Assembly (NCBI RefSeq): GCF_026212465.1
Contig: NC_080050.1
Span: 34,431,492 to 34,495,491 of the forward strand
DNA length: 64,000 nucleotides
Direction: 5' to 3'
From: Amaranthus tricolor
Taxonomy: Eukaryota > Streptophyta > Magnoliopsida > Caryophyllales > Amaranthaceae
The notes under the pieces are model-generated. The model made no database searches. It was not told the DNA's origin and saw only the letters and a program-made list of their open reading frames with translations. A program made the position numbers and the translations under genes. Positions 40,514 through 49,698 of this stretch are shown piece by piece. The first letter of the stretch is position 1. Each line of letters opens with the position of its first letter.

Positions 40514-40547
40514 CATAATTTCTAGCATCCGATTACTATTTTTAATT
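40514..40547. other. Satellite-like segment within the 3' LTR
   Basis: CATAATTTCTAGCATCCGAT followed by TACTATTTTTAATT aligns without gaps to the satellite CGTAATTTCTAGCATATGAC then TATGATTTTTAATT at about 28 of 34 positions, including the exact 13-mer TAATTTCTAGCAT. The target duplication TAGCA lies inside that same 13-mer. Shared origin or chance cannot be decided from one element. Confidence 0.5.
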
Positions 40548-40977
40548 ATTTTAAGCGTTTTAACGAGGTTTAAAAACACATCGGTTAAATAAAACCACAA
40601 CGGAACACACCCGATACCCGGATCGGGGCGCCACTACCGAGGCAGCAGCTGCTGTCCGGAATCCCCTTTTACTTTAATTATTATTTTTTTATTATTTTAT
40701 TATTCGAGTTATTAAATCCTTTCTTTTTTTTTTTTTTTAAATCTCATAACCTACATACCAACCGAAACCGAATTTTCATTCTACTAAAATAAAACAAACA
40801 AGACCAATTTCCTATCACACAACCACTTGATATTTCCACACATTTGGCAATACACAGTCCCATCAACAATCTAAGCCATCATCAAAACATAAGGCTAACA
40901 ACTTAAGACATACTCATCATCAAGATCTTCAAAAACATTTAAAATTTCATAACCATGATAAGTAAATTAAATATTTG

Positions 40978-41443
40978 ATCCTCTTATCAAATTTAAATTT
41001 TGTAGAGAATCATAAACCAACATTTTTTTTTTTTAAAATCGAACATATATATATATAAGGACAATCCTTTAAACAAATCAAATTTTGTTAAAGGATTTAT
41101 AAACTCATGGATAATTACATCACTTAATCCACACACTTAAAATTTCATCTAACAAACTAAAATCTCGTTAGAGAAATATAAATCGTAAAATAAATTCAAT
41201 TTAACATTTGAATAGACTTTATTCTTATAACAAATTTAAACTTTGTTAAAGAATGTAAATCAAGGAAAATTTGCATAACAGAAATATGATTTAACCCTTT
41301 TAACAAATCAATTTTATCAAAGGATTATTAAAGAAAACTTATATAAAATACTCAATCCTCCTAATAAGTCATAGGATGTCATCATATTGAAAGAAATATT
41401 ATATAATCTCATACTAGAATTTCTTATAAATAAAATTTATAAA
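40978..41443. repeat. Series of AT-rich imperfect palindromes in the 3' LTR
   Basis: About seven imperfect inverted repeats of about 22-34 bp begin near 40978, 41064, 41143, 41221, 41294, 41355 and 41419, spaced 61-86 bp apart. The clearest are ATCCTTTAAACAAA paired with TTTGTTAAAGGAT (41064-41096), ATTCTTATAACAAA paired with TTTGTTAAAGAAT (41221-41254) and TCTAAC paired with GTTAGA (within 41143-41175). Several share a CAAAT...TTTGTTA core, so they look like a diverged tandem family. A short AT dinucleotide run sits beside them at 41045-41057 and could supply a TATA box for minus-strand transcription; this is not provable here. Confidence 0.65.
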
Positions 41444-41965
41444 TAACAACTCAACTTACTTACCCTTTGATTTGAAGATTGGATTGAACAAATTTTTTTT
41501 TTTTTTTTCTTCTTGAATACCGAAACAAGAACAAGAAAAGAGGAAAATTTTCTGAATTTTGTTCACTTTAAAAGCTTAGGAAATGTGAGGAAATTCAAAT
41601 GATGCTTAAGAATTAATAGGCACTTAAGAGGTGAGCTTAATGTGCCATAATACTCACTTATGAGAGGAGTTACAAACTCCTCCCATTCCTCCTCACAATA
41701 ACCGGCCACCCCTTCCAAATTCCCCCTTATTATTTTTTTTTTAATTAATCATTTAATTAATTGAGTAATTATTGTGTTATTATTACAATTGAAACAAAAC
41801 GTCATGCGATTAAACTCGTTACCGTTAAAAATACCCCACTTTGTTACTTATAATTAACTACGTAAAATAATATAATTTAATATCACTTATTTATTTTATT
41901 TTGTTATATTTTATTTTATTATATTATATTTTATTTTTAAACCCGATAAATGACGGGGTGTTACA

Positions 41966-41978
41966 AACTACCCCCCTT
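41966..41978 (-). promoter_or_regulatory. Polypurine tract for plus-strand DNA priming
   Basis: Immediately inside the 3' LTR the plus strand reads AACTACCCCCCTT, that is AAGGGGGGTAGTT on the coding strand, followed by TGTAACACCCC. Position and composition are those of the PPT that primes second-strand synthesis. About 90 bp of non-coding sequence separates it from the integrase stop codon. Confidence 0.9.
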
Positions 41979-42069
41979 AAAAGAAGTTACGTCCTCGTAA
42001 CTTGTGTGGCAGCGGAAAACATAGAACACAAACGCTATCACAACTATAACTCCACATCATAAAACACGA

Positions 42070-43545
42070 CTACCAAAACAAAGATTTAACACTAAGGTGA
42101 GGGTACTTTTCTCGCATAGCGTCTTCTGTTTCCCAAGTAGCCGCTTCACGCTCGTGATTTGACCACAGTACTTTTACCATACTTATATCCTTCCGTCGAG
42201 AGCTACGGACCTTTTTATCCAAGATTCGAACCGGTTGCTCAGGGTACGACAAAGATGCATCCAAATCTAAAGATTCAGGGTCTAATACATGAGTGGCTGC
42301 GGCATGATACCGCTTTAGTTGAGACACATGAAATACATCATGTACTTTTTCTAAAGAGTTTGGAAGAGCTAACCGATAAGCCACTTTACCCACACGTTCC
42401 AAAACTTCATAAGGCCCTATGAACCGAGGGCTCAACTTTCCCCGAGCACCAAAACGTACTACTCCGCGCATGGGTGATACGCGGAGTAACACCTGTTCTC
42501 CCACAGTGAACTCCTCAGGCCGTCGTTTCAAATCAGCATACGACTTTTGGCGATCCTGTGCCGCTTTCAACCGATCTCTTATCAACCTTACCTTCTCATT
42601 CATCTGAAACAACAAATCAGGTCCTAAGGTCACCGCTTCAGTAAAATTGTCCCAATAAACCGGACTACGACAACGACGCCCATACAAAGCCTCGAATGGG
42701 GCCATCTGTATAGAGGCTTGATAACTGTTGTTATAAGAAAACTCAACTAGATCCAAATGTTCATCCCATGAACCTTGCCACTCCATGACAATAGCACGTA
42801 ACATATCTTCCAATACCTGATTCGTTCGTTCTGTCTGTCCGTCCGTCTGCGGATGAAACGACGTACTATAGAGCAACGTTGTACCCATTGCCTGTTGCAA
42901 GGTTTGCCAAAACTGTGACAGGTATCGTGTGTCTTTATCTGACACAATAGTACGGGGTACACCGTGGAATCGTACGACATACTTAATGTAGGCTCGTGCC
43001 AATTGTTCCATCTCCCAGCGACAATTAATAGGGATGAAACGAGCCGATTTAGTTAAACGATCAACTATAACCCATAACGCATCATTACCTGCTTTTGTTC
43101 GAGGTAAACCCACAACAAAATCCATAGAGATATCATCCCACTTCCATACTAGTGTCTCTAACGGTTGTAATAACCCTCCTGGTCTCTTATGCTCACTTTT
43201 AACCTTCTGACAGGTCAGGCAGCGTGAGACATATTCTGCAATATCCTTCTTCATCCCCGACCACCAAAACATTAACTTGAGATCTTGGTACATCTTGTCA
43301 CCACCCGGATGTACTGAAAATTTCGTACAATGGGCTTCATCCAGAATACGTTCCTTCAAAGACTCCTCCCCTGTCGGTAAACACCAACGACCCTTGAACC
43401 TCAAGCTTCCATCTTCATGGACAAGGAATCCCTCTGCTGTTCCTTCCCGTGCTTGGTCCTTTAATTTCAAGACTTTCGGGTCTTTATCCTGAGAATTCAA
43501 AATTTCCTCAAGAAGGAAGGTCGAATAGCCAAGGCGTTCAGACAT
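42070..43545 (-). pseudogene. Integrase with chromodomain (3' part of broken pol)
   Basis: An open frame of 491 residues, taken from its first ATG; the true domain is entered from pol, so the ATG need not be used. In order: zinc-binding HHCC (H72, H79, C109, C112), the catalytic core with D142, D203 and E239 (35 residues between the last two, as in the retroviral DDE triad), a GPY motif at 377-379, and a chromodomain-like C-terminus at about 437-485 ending WETEDAMREKYPHL. The reaction is 3' processing and strand transfer of element cDNA; the chromodomain is thought to steer integration to heterochromatin. All catalytic residues are present. It is cut off from the upstream RT/RNase H frame by a TAG at 43548-43550 and a 1-nt frameshift at about 43509-43521, where similarity to the family moves from one frame to the other. 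Confidence 0.93.
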
Positions 43546-43547
43546 CC

Positions 43548-44963
43548 CTATAGTTCACCATTACGTACCACTTCCAAGTTCAGTCTAGCAAAATCCCGAT
43601 GCAACTCTTCAACTCCGTCCAAGGTAGACAGCGAGTGACTAGACTTCCTACTCAAGGCATCGGCCACCAAGTTCGCTCGCCCCTCATGATATACGAACTC
43701 CAGATCATAATCTGTCATCAACTCTAACCACCGACGTTGTCGCATGTTTAAGTCAGGTTGTGTATAGAGATATTTCAGACTCTGATGATCAGTGTAAATC
43801 CTACACTTAACGCCATACAAGTAATGCCGCCATATCTTGAGAGCGAAAACTATAGCGGCTAACTCCAGATCATGGGTCGAATAATTAACTTCATGTACCT
43901 TCAGTTGTCGAGATGTATAAGCAATCACCTTACGGTCCTGCATCAGAACACAACCCAACCCTTTCTTCGACGCGTCACTGTAAACAGTATAATCCAACTT
44001 AGGGTCAGGTAGAGTAAGAACAGGAGCCGTAGTTAACCTTTCCTTCAAAGTCATGAAGGCCTGTTCACATTCATCCGTCCATTGGAACCTCTTCTCTTTC
44101 TTCATTAACGAGGTCATGGGCCGAGCAATACGCGAAAAATCCTTAACAAAACGACGATAATACCCGGCCAAACCTAGGAAACTTCGTACCTCGGTGACGT
44201 TCTTAGGTGACGGCCAACTTCGAACTGCCTCCACCTTTACCGGGTCCACCGAAATACCTTCCTTAGAGACAAAATGACCCAAAAATGATACCTTATCCAA
44301 CCAAAATTCACACTTTGACAACTTCGCGTACAACTTATTTTCTCGCAGGGTTTGCAGGACAAATCGTAGATGTTCCTGATGTTCTTCTCGGTCTTTCGAA
44401 TAGACCAAAATATCATCGATAAAGATAACGACGAATTTATCCAAGTACGCACTAAACACTTGGTTCATTAAGCACATGAACGCGGCTGGAGCATTTGTCA
44501 ACCTAAACGGCATCACTGTGAACTCATAATGTCCATAACGTGTTCTGAATGCGGTTTTATGTATATCCCCTTCAGCTATTCTTAGCTGGTGGTAACCCGA
44601 TCTTAAATCAATCTTCGAAAAGATCCCGGCTCCTCTCAATTGATCAAACAAGTCATCTATCCGGGGCAACGGGTATTTATTCTTAACTGTTACCTTGTTT
44701 AACTCCCTGTAATCAATGCATAACCTTAAACTACCATCTTTTTTTCTCACAAACAGAACTGGAGCGCCCCAAGGTGAAACACTAGGTCGAATATAACCTT
44801 TATCCAACAATTCTTCAAGTTGAGACTTCAACTCCTCCATCTCCTTTGGAGCCATACGATAAGGGGCCTTAGAAATCGGTCCAGTCCCCGGTACCAAGTC
44901 AATCGTGAAGTCAATTTCCCGTTGAGGTGGCATTCCGGGAATCTCGTCCGGAAAAACATCCAA
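43548..44963 (-). pseudogene. Reverse transcriptase and RNase H (middle part of broken pol)
   Basis: An open frame of 471 residues; its first codon is TTG (44961-44963), so this is a frame boundary and not a real start. The RT palm has the KIDL aspartate (D119) and FIDD (D183, D184), the normal Ty3/gypsy form of YxDD. RNase H follows with D330, E367, D392 and D435, and the VADALSRK end motif. Function: copying the RNA into cDNA and degrading the template. Oddities: the highly conserved MPFG.TNAP motif reads MPFR (R154), and an expected acidic residue after AAFM is Cys164; both could impair activity. The frame ends at TAG (43548-43550) before the integrase. Upstream it is offset by 1 nt from gag-protease at a run of A on the plus strand (44963-44966). 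Confidence 0.95.
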
Positions 44964-46468
44964 AATGCATTCACCACAGCAATATCCTGGGGATTTCCAT
45001 CTTTCTTATCCCCCTGGCTGATATGACACAAATACAAAGGGTGTCCTTGCCTCACAAGCCTTTGCAATTCTAAGGTCGATACCAAATTCGACCTGGGTCC
45101 CTTGGGAAACTTCCTATATCTAACGCTTTCTCCTCGTGGTCCTTCCAACAAAACTCTCTGCTCTCTGCATTCAATAGTGGCCTTATACCTTCCCAGCCAA
45201 TCCATCCCCAAAATTACTTCTAAACCTTCCATATCTAACACATACAAGTCGCTAGGAAACACAACCTTTCCTATCCTCAAGGGTACATCCCTATACAGTT
45301 TTTCACAGCTGTACAATTTTCCCGATGGTACAGCCACCGTATAAGAAACTTTTTCAAAGGTCTCCAAATTCAACTCGTTCACTTTACTCTTTGCAAGAAA
45401 TGAGCATGTAGCTCCCGAATCAAACAATACATTCACAGCTATAGAATGAATGGCGAACGTACCTGTAACCACATCTGTCGCCTGGTCAGCTTCTCTTGCA
45501 CTGACCGCAGATACCCTTCCGCTCGCCGGCTGTACATTACTTCCTCCCACGTGATTTCCCCCGCGCTGCATTTCTGACCCTTCTACTCGATTCCCACCAA
45601 CCCTGCCTTGCCCGCCATAAAAAGGTTGCGGGAACCTTTGACCATCATTGCCACGATTTCCATTCCCGTGCTGTTGACTGGCTTGACTACCAGCGTTGTT
45701 TAAATTCTGCTGTCGGTTTTGGCCACTCGGCTGTTGACTTCCGCTCCCTTTCTTTCTGTAGCATTCAAACTCTCTATGCCCCTTCTTGTGGCAAAAATTA
45801 CATTCGATCAGATTTCCTTCACAATCCTTTGCCGGATGATTTTTCTTGCACCTCTTACAGAAATACCTCCTCTCATTGCCATCTCGATCGAATAATGGCT
45901 TAACAAACTTCGTGTTGTTCCTAATTCCTGAATTCGAATTAGATCCGCCTCCCTGAAAATTTCCAAAATTCCTTGCTTTCTTCTGATGAAAGCCCGACAC
46001 ATTCTCCATTGCATGGCCAAAAACTTCTTTCCTTTTCTCAGGGGCATTACCCTTCTCTTTTTCTTTTTCTTTCCTCAAAATATTCCCTATTTGTGACGCT
46101 CGCTTATACATCTGCTCCAGTGTGTTATATCGGTCACTCTCAATATGTTTTTGAATATCGAAAGATAAACCTAACTCAAAACGTTGCATCTTTTTCTCCT
46201 CAGTGGGTACATCATCAGGGCAATACTTGAGGTATTCCATAAATTTGTGATAATATTCGTCTAATGTCATACTACCCATTTCCAATCGCGCAAACTCGTT
46301 CGACTTATCCTTCCTTACGTGCAGCGGATAGAATTTCTCCCGCATGGCCCTTTTAAACAAAACCCAACCAAAATCCCCCTCAGCCTGCTCCAACAACCCC
46401 GATCTACTGTTTGCCCACCAGTAGTCGGCTTCTCCAACTAAATAAAATGCAGCCTGATTGACTTTCAA
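44961..46468 (-). pseudogene. Gag capsid/nucleocapsid and aspartic protease (broken)
   Basis: About 502 residues of true frame. The N-terminal part (GEADYWWA and following) is the retrotransposon gag capsid region. Lys/Glu-rich linker at about 132-150, then two zinc knuckles: CX2CX3HX4C at 204-216 (one residue short in the third spacer) and CX2CX4HX4C at 223-236, which bind element RNA. A Gly/Asn/Gln-rich linker follows, then the protease with LFDSGA (D350) and ILGMDWL (419-425). Protease would cleave the polyprotein. The frame continues beyond about 44961 as 45 nonsense residues to 44828, because a 1-nt frameshift at 44963-44970 separates it from RT. Upstream, TAA at 46469-46471 cuts it from the gag start. 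The TTG at 46466-46468 is merely the first possible start after that stop. Confidence 0.93.
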
Positions 46469-46717
46469 TTATTCCGGGCATTCTACTACATCAAAAAGTT
46501 TGTCGAATTCTCTTAACTAGAGTTCAAGCTCCGACGGTTCCCCTTTACCGTCGAAGGTCGAGGGTTTGCTCTGACTAATCCGTTTGCTCATTTTAGATGC
46601 TAATCCTGACATAGACCTCTCTCGTGGTGCGCTTACACTTGATAATGCTTTCACCAGATTTCTTAGCGTACGGTTAGCATCATTTCTAGACAGTCTCTTT
46701 CTTGACAAAGGAGGCAT
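46469..46717 (-). pseudogene. Gag N-terminus with two in-frame stops
   Basis: ATG at 46715-46717 opens 66 residues rich in Arg, Lys and Ser, ending KPSTFDGKGEPSELEL, the usual lead into the gag capsid domain. A TAG (46517-46519) stops it. Beyond, the same frame reads 15 further gag-like residues and then TAA (46469-46471), after which the frame continues straight into the capsid region at 46468. The fragments share one frame (offset 249 bp), so these are two simple nonsense changes, not a deletion. The TAG is consistent with G-to-A at a site that would be a CHG cytosine on the other strand, a methylation-linked deamination context; that is inference. Confidence 0.88.
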
Positions 46718-46729
46718 CTTATCTTAACA

Positions 46730-47407
46730 CTAAGCATCCCAAGTGTCAGCACTCTCTTCATAGCTAGCTAAGTCAAAATCCTCATCATCTACATCTTCCC
46801 CAGAATTAGAGCTGGAGTTCGAGTGTGCTTCTCCTGATTCACTGTCACTATCTCTAGGGTGGTTTATTGGTACCTCCTCCTCGTCTTCTTTGGGATCCTT
46901 TTCATCTGAGCAAACCCTATCAAGCCCAGTCCCATAGCCATATAGGTCATAGTGCGACCCCCAATTGTCGCCCTCATCATTACTGGAAATCTCAACGTAA
47001 GTAGGTGGTTCCCGCTTAGGCTCCCACGTTTTGACATCACTCTCCGACTGAACCTCGGTTTCCACTAGTGGAGGGTCGGGTAGGTCCCGCTCCTTCAACT
47101 GTTCCATGACCATATCAGCGTCGTCTGATATGTAGGTCTCGCCCTCCTTCCCGGGTTCTACATTTTTCCTAGATTCAGACAAACGATGTAATTCATTTAA
47201 GTCTAAATCTAAATCATACCATACCCTATCAGCCTTTGCCTTAACCATTCGCATCCTCTCCCTATAATCTCGGATACTTTCACCATTCCTTATTCTCCAT
47301 ATATCAGCATTGGAGATTTCTCTCCAGGCAGTCTCTGGGTCAAATATCGATACTTCGCTAGTCTTCCTAGGGGTGTGTGAGTGCATGGGTGTTTTTCCCT
47401 TATCCAT
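46730..47407 (-). CDS. Acidic protein of unknown function encoded upstream of gag
   Basis: 225 residues from ATG 47405-47407 to TAG 46730-46732. The frame stays open for another 23 codons upstream, giving a hydrophobic stretch (CVCVVVIVMFYLYI) that I attribute to AT-rich leader sequence; the downstream ATG, opening MDKGKTPMHSHTPRK, is the more plausible start. Residues about 20-80 are mixed charged and could be helical (REISNADIWRIRNGESIRDY); the C-terminal third is strongly acidic and Ser-rich with long Asp/Glu/Ser runs. I recognise no domain. It is intact although gag-pol behind it is broken. Its stop lies 12 nt before the gag ATG, in the same frame, with a second in-frame stop (TAA) between, so reinitiation or a spliced/subgenomic arrangement is possible. 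It could instead be an N-terminal gag extension in related elements. Confidence 0.6.
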   Translation of the reverse strand: MDKGKTPMHSHTPRKTSEVSIFDPETAWREISNADIWRIRNGESIRDYRERMRMVKAKADRVWYDLDLDLNELHRLSESRKNVEPGKEGETYISDDADMVMEQLKERDLPDPPLVETEVQSESDVKTWEPKREPPTYVEISSNDEGDNWGSHYDLYGYGTGLDRVCSDEKDPKEDEEEVPINHPRDSDSESGEAHSNSSSNSGEDVDDEDFDLASYEESADTWDA

Positions 47408-47546
47408 ATATCCTAATTCTACACGGATGTACAAATAAAACATTACTATCACAACAACACAAACACAATACAACAAAATTACGTCCTAAGGACTATTTCC
47501 CCAACTCTCTATTAGGTCGTTTATTCCTTTATCATCTAAGGAACGT
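47408..47546 (-). other. 5' leader between the PBS and the upstream ORF
   Basis: About 139 bp, AT-rich, with no recognisable gene. It would hold the leader and packaging region of the element's RNA. The open frame that precedes ATG 47407 runs through its 3' half without a better start. Confidence 0.6.
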
Positions 47547-47560
47547 TGGCTCTGATACCA
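47547..47560 (-). promoter_or_regulatory. Primer-binding site for initiator tRNA-Met
   Basis: On the coding strand TGGTATCAGAGCCA, two bases after the 5' LTR end, is complementary to the 3' end of plant initiator tRNA-Met (TGGCTCTGATACCA) over 14 nt. It primes minus-strand cDNA synthesis and fixes the element's orientation as minus. Confidence 0.95.
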
Positions 47561-48767
47561 ATTGTAACGGCCCGGTTTAAGTGACCTGGAATATCATGTG
47601 AGAACATGAATCCGGCTCACAAACGGACGCAAGAAAACTCATCCTTACTCGGATCGTCAACGTTCCAACGGTAAAGGAATATGGTCAACAAAGAAAATAG
47701 CGCTAAACAAAACAAAACCAAACAAACAGCGGAAGTCTTTACATACAACTCGAGAGCCCATCGGCCTCTAGACTAACTAAAATTGTACGAGATAAAAGAA
47801 AACATCACAAACTTTGGTTACATAAACTGAATTATTTAGACTCATTACAAAGTAAGTCTAGACTTGATAGTTACGGGTTCTAAGCTGAATCCTCACTCCA
47901 GCCCCCTCCTGCGATTAACCTGCTGCACGTCGTATGATAAGACGTAGCAGGTTCCAAAGAACAACCAATACACGTCAGAGACTTCATACATATATTAAAC
48001 AGGTTGAATACAAGCATTGTGTTTACCCTAGCATGCAAAGGCTCTATTATGTAATCTTTGTTCATTATTTCCAACCTTGCAACGTTGCCCGACATGTGCG
48101 GGTCGTGCAAGTCATATTTCCAATTTGTTTTGGTGGAATACACTTAGGAGAGCTAATCCCAAGGCAACCACCTACCTAAGACGTTGCCCATCCTGTTCGG
48201 GTCGCCAAAGGCTAAGTATGCATACCCCCATGGTGATCATAAAGATCCCTGAATGCCATGGGAAAAATAGTTGATAATTTTCCAATTCATTTGTTAACCC
48301 TTTTGGGTAACATATCCATAAATTCTCAATTTCCACATAATCATTTCATATTATTTGAGGTGTCTAATCCTTATGTGATTACAATGCCTCGATTAGGAAT
48401 AAAACAACATTACTTGCACAACCATATAAACAGTATGGTCTAAGCGTGTACCTTTAAGCACAGCAATTCCAAACAACGTTCAAGCACGACAAGAATTTCA
48501 CCCTCTTATGAATCGAGGTCCTAATTAACAAACACACAAAACGACCACGTTTAATAACGGGTTTTCACAAACAATCCACTCCATACTACTAAAATATCAC
48601 AAAGACTTGATAATTTCAAATGTTTTCATCCAATTCATGTTCGCTCCAAAATTCCCATTCTGACCAGAAACTTTTATGGCCAAATCGGACAGTTTAGAAA
48701 ATTCAAATTAAAAATCCGACTTCACCGCTGCGTCCGGAACGCATCAATTATCTTGGGTACCAAATTT

Positions 48768-48801
48768 CATAATTTCTAGCATCCGATTACTATTTTTAAT
48801 T
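48768..48801. other. Satellite-like segment within the 5' LTR
   Basis: Identical to 40514-40547 and again contains the TAATTTCTAGCAT 13-mer (48770-48782) shared with the satellite. Confidence 0.5.
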
Positions 48802-49231
48802 ATTTTAAGCGTTTTAACGAGGTTTAAAAACACATCGGTTAAATAAAACCACAACGGAACACACCCGATACCCGGATCGGGGCGCCACTACCGAGGCAGC
48901 AGCTGCTGTCCGGAATCCCCTTTTACTTTAATTATTATTTTTTTATTATTTTATTATTCGAATTATTAAATCCTTTCTTTTTTTTTTTTTTTAAATCTCA
49001 TAACCTACATACCAACCGAAACCGAATTTTCATTCTACTAAAATAAAACAAACAAGACCAATTTCCTATCACACAACCACTTGATATTTCCACACATTTG
49101 GCAATACACAGTCCCATCAACAATCTAAGTCATCATCAAAACATAAGGCTAACAACTTAAGACATACTCATCATCAAGATCTTCAAAAACATTTAAAATT
49201 TCATAACCATGATAAGTAAATTAAATATTTG

Positions 49232-49698
49232 ATCCTCTTATCAAATTTAAATTTTGTAGAGAATCATAAACCAACATTTTTTTTTTTTAAAATCGAACAT
49301 ATATATATATAAGGACAATCCTTTAAACAAATCAAATTTTGTTAAAGGATTTATAAACTCATGGATAATTACATCACTTAATCCACACACTTAAAATTTC
49401 ATCTAACAAACTAAAATCTCGTTAGAGAAATATAAATCGTAAAATAAATTCAATTTAACATTTGAATAGACTTTATTCTTATAACAAATTTAAACTTTGT
49501 TAAAGAATGTAAATCAAGGAAAATTTGCATAACAGAAATATGATTTAACCCTTTTAACAAATCAATTTTATCAAAGGATTATTAAAGAAAACTTATATAA
49601 AATACTCAATCCTCCTAATAAGTCATAGGATGTCATCATATTGAAAGAAATATTATATAATCTCATACTAGAATTTCTTATAAATAAAATTTATAAAT
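49232..49698. repeat. Series of AT-rich imperfect palindromes in the 5' LTR
   Basis: The same roughly seven palindromes as at 40978-41443, shifted by 8254 bp. In the element's direction they lie about 520-990 bp from the start of the 5' LTR, so they are probably in U3. Confidence 0.65.

Larger units (their letters stand above)
39309..41965 (-). repeat. LTR, 3' LTR of the element (2657 bp)
   Basis: On the plus strand it runs from TGTAACGGCCCGG to GGGGTGTTACA; the ends form the short inverted repeat TGTAAC/GTTACA. It contains poly-T tracts (T15 near 40724, T12 near 41030, T16 near 41494), two related short hairpins with CCCG/CGGG stems about 99 bp apart (39833-39850 and 39932-39948), a 12-bp palindrome CAGCAGCTGCTG (40643-40654), a satellite-like segment (40514-40547) and the palindrome series at 40978-41443. 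It differs from the other LTR by five substitutions (near 39936, 40708, 40890, 41493 and 41575) and one T in the T10 run near 41735. Open frames inside are short and duplicated between LTRs; I regard none as a gene. Confidence 0.96.

Noticed and set aside
41040..41060. AT dinucleotide run as a definite TATA box
   Set aside because: It is a short microsatellite in AT-rich sequence; no transcription start can be placed, so it is mentioned only as a candidate.
43500..43550. Stop and frameshift between RNase H and integrase as programmed recoding
   Set aside because: Ty3/gypsy pol is normally one frame through integrase, and recoding, where used, lies between gag and pol. I saw no slippery-site arrangement, so mutation is simpler.
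44414..44422. RT catalytic motif FIDD rather than YxDD as a possible defect
   Set aside because: FIDD or VIDD is the normal form in Ty3/gypsy reverse transcriptases.
44237..44452. Second minus-strand frame inside RT
   Set aside because: Out-of-frame shadow of the RT sequence, without recognisable motifs.
42159..46230. Plus-strand frames of 60-87 residues opposite gag-pol
   Set aside because: They are antisense shadows of the coding strand, which has clear domains.
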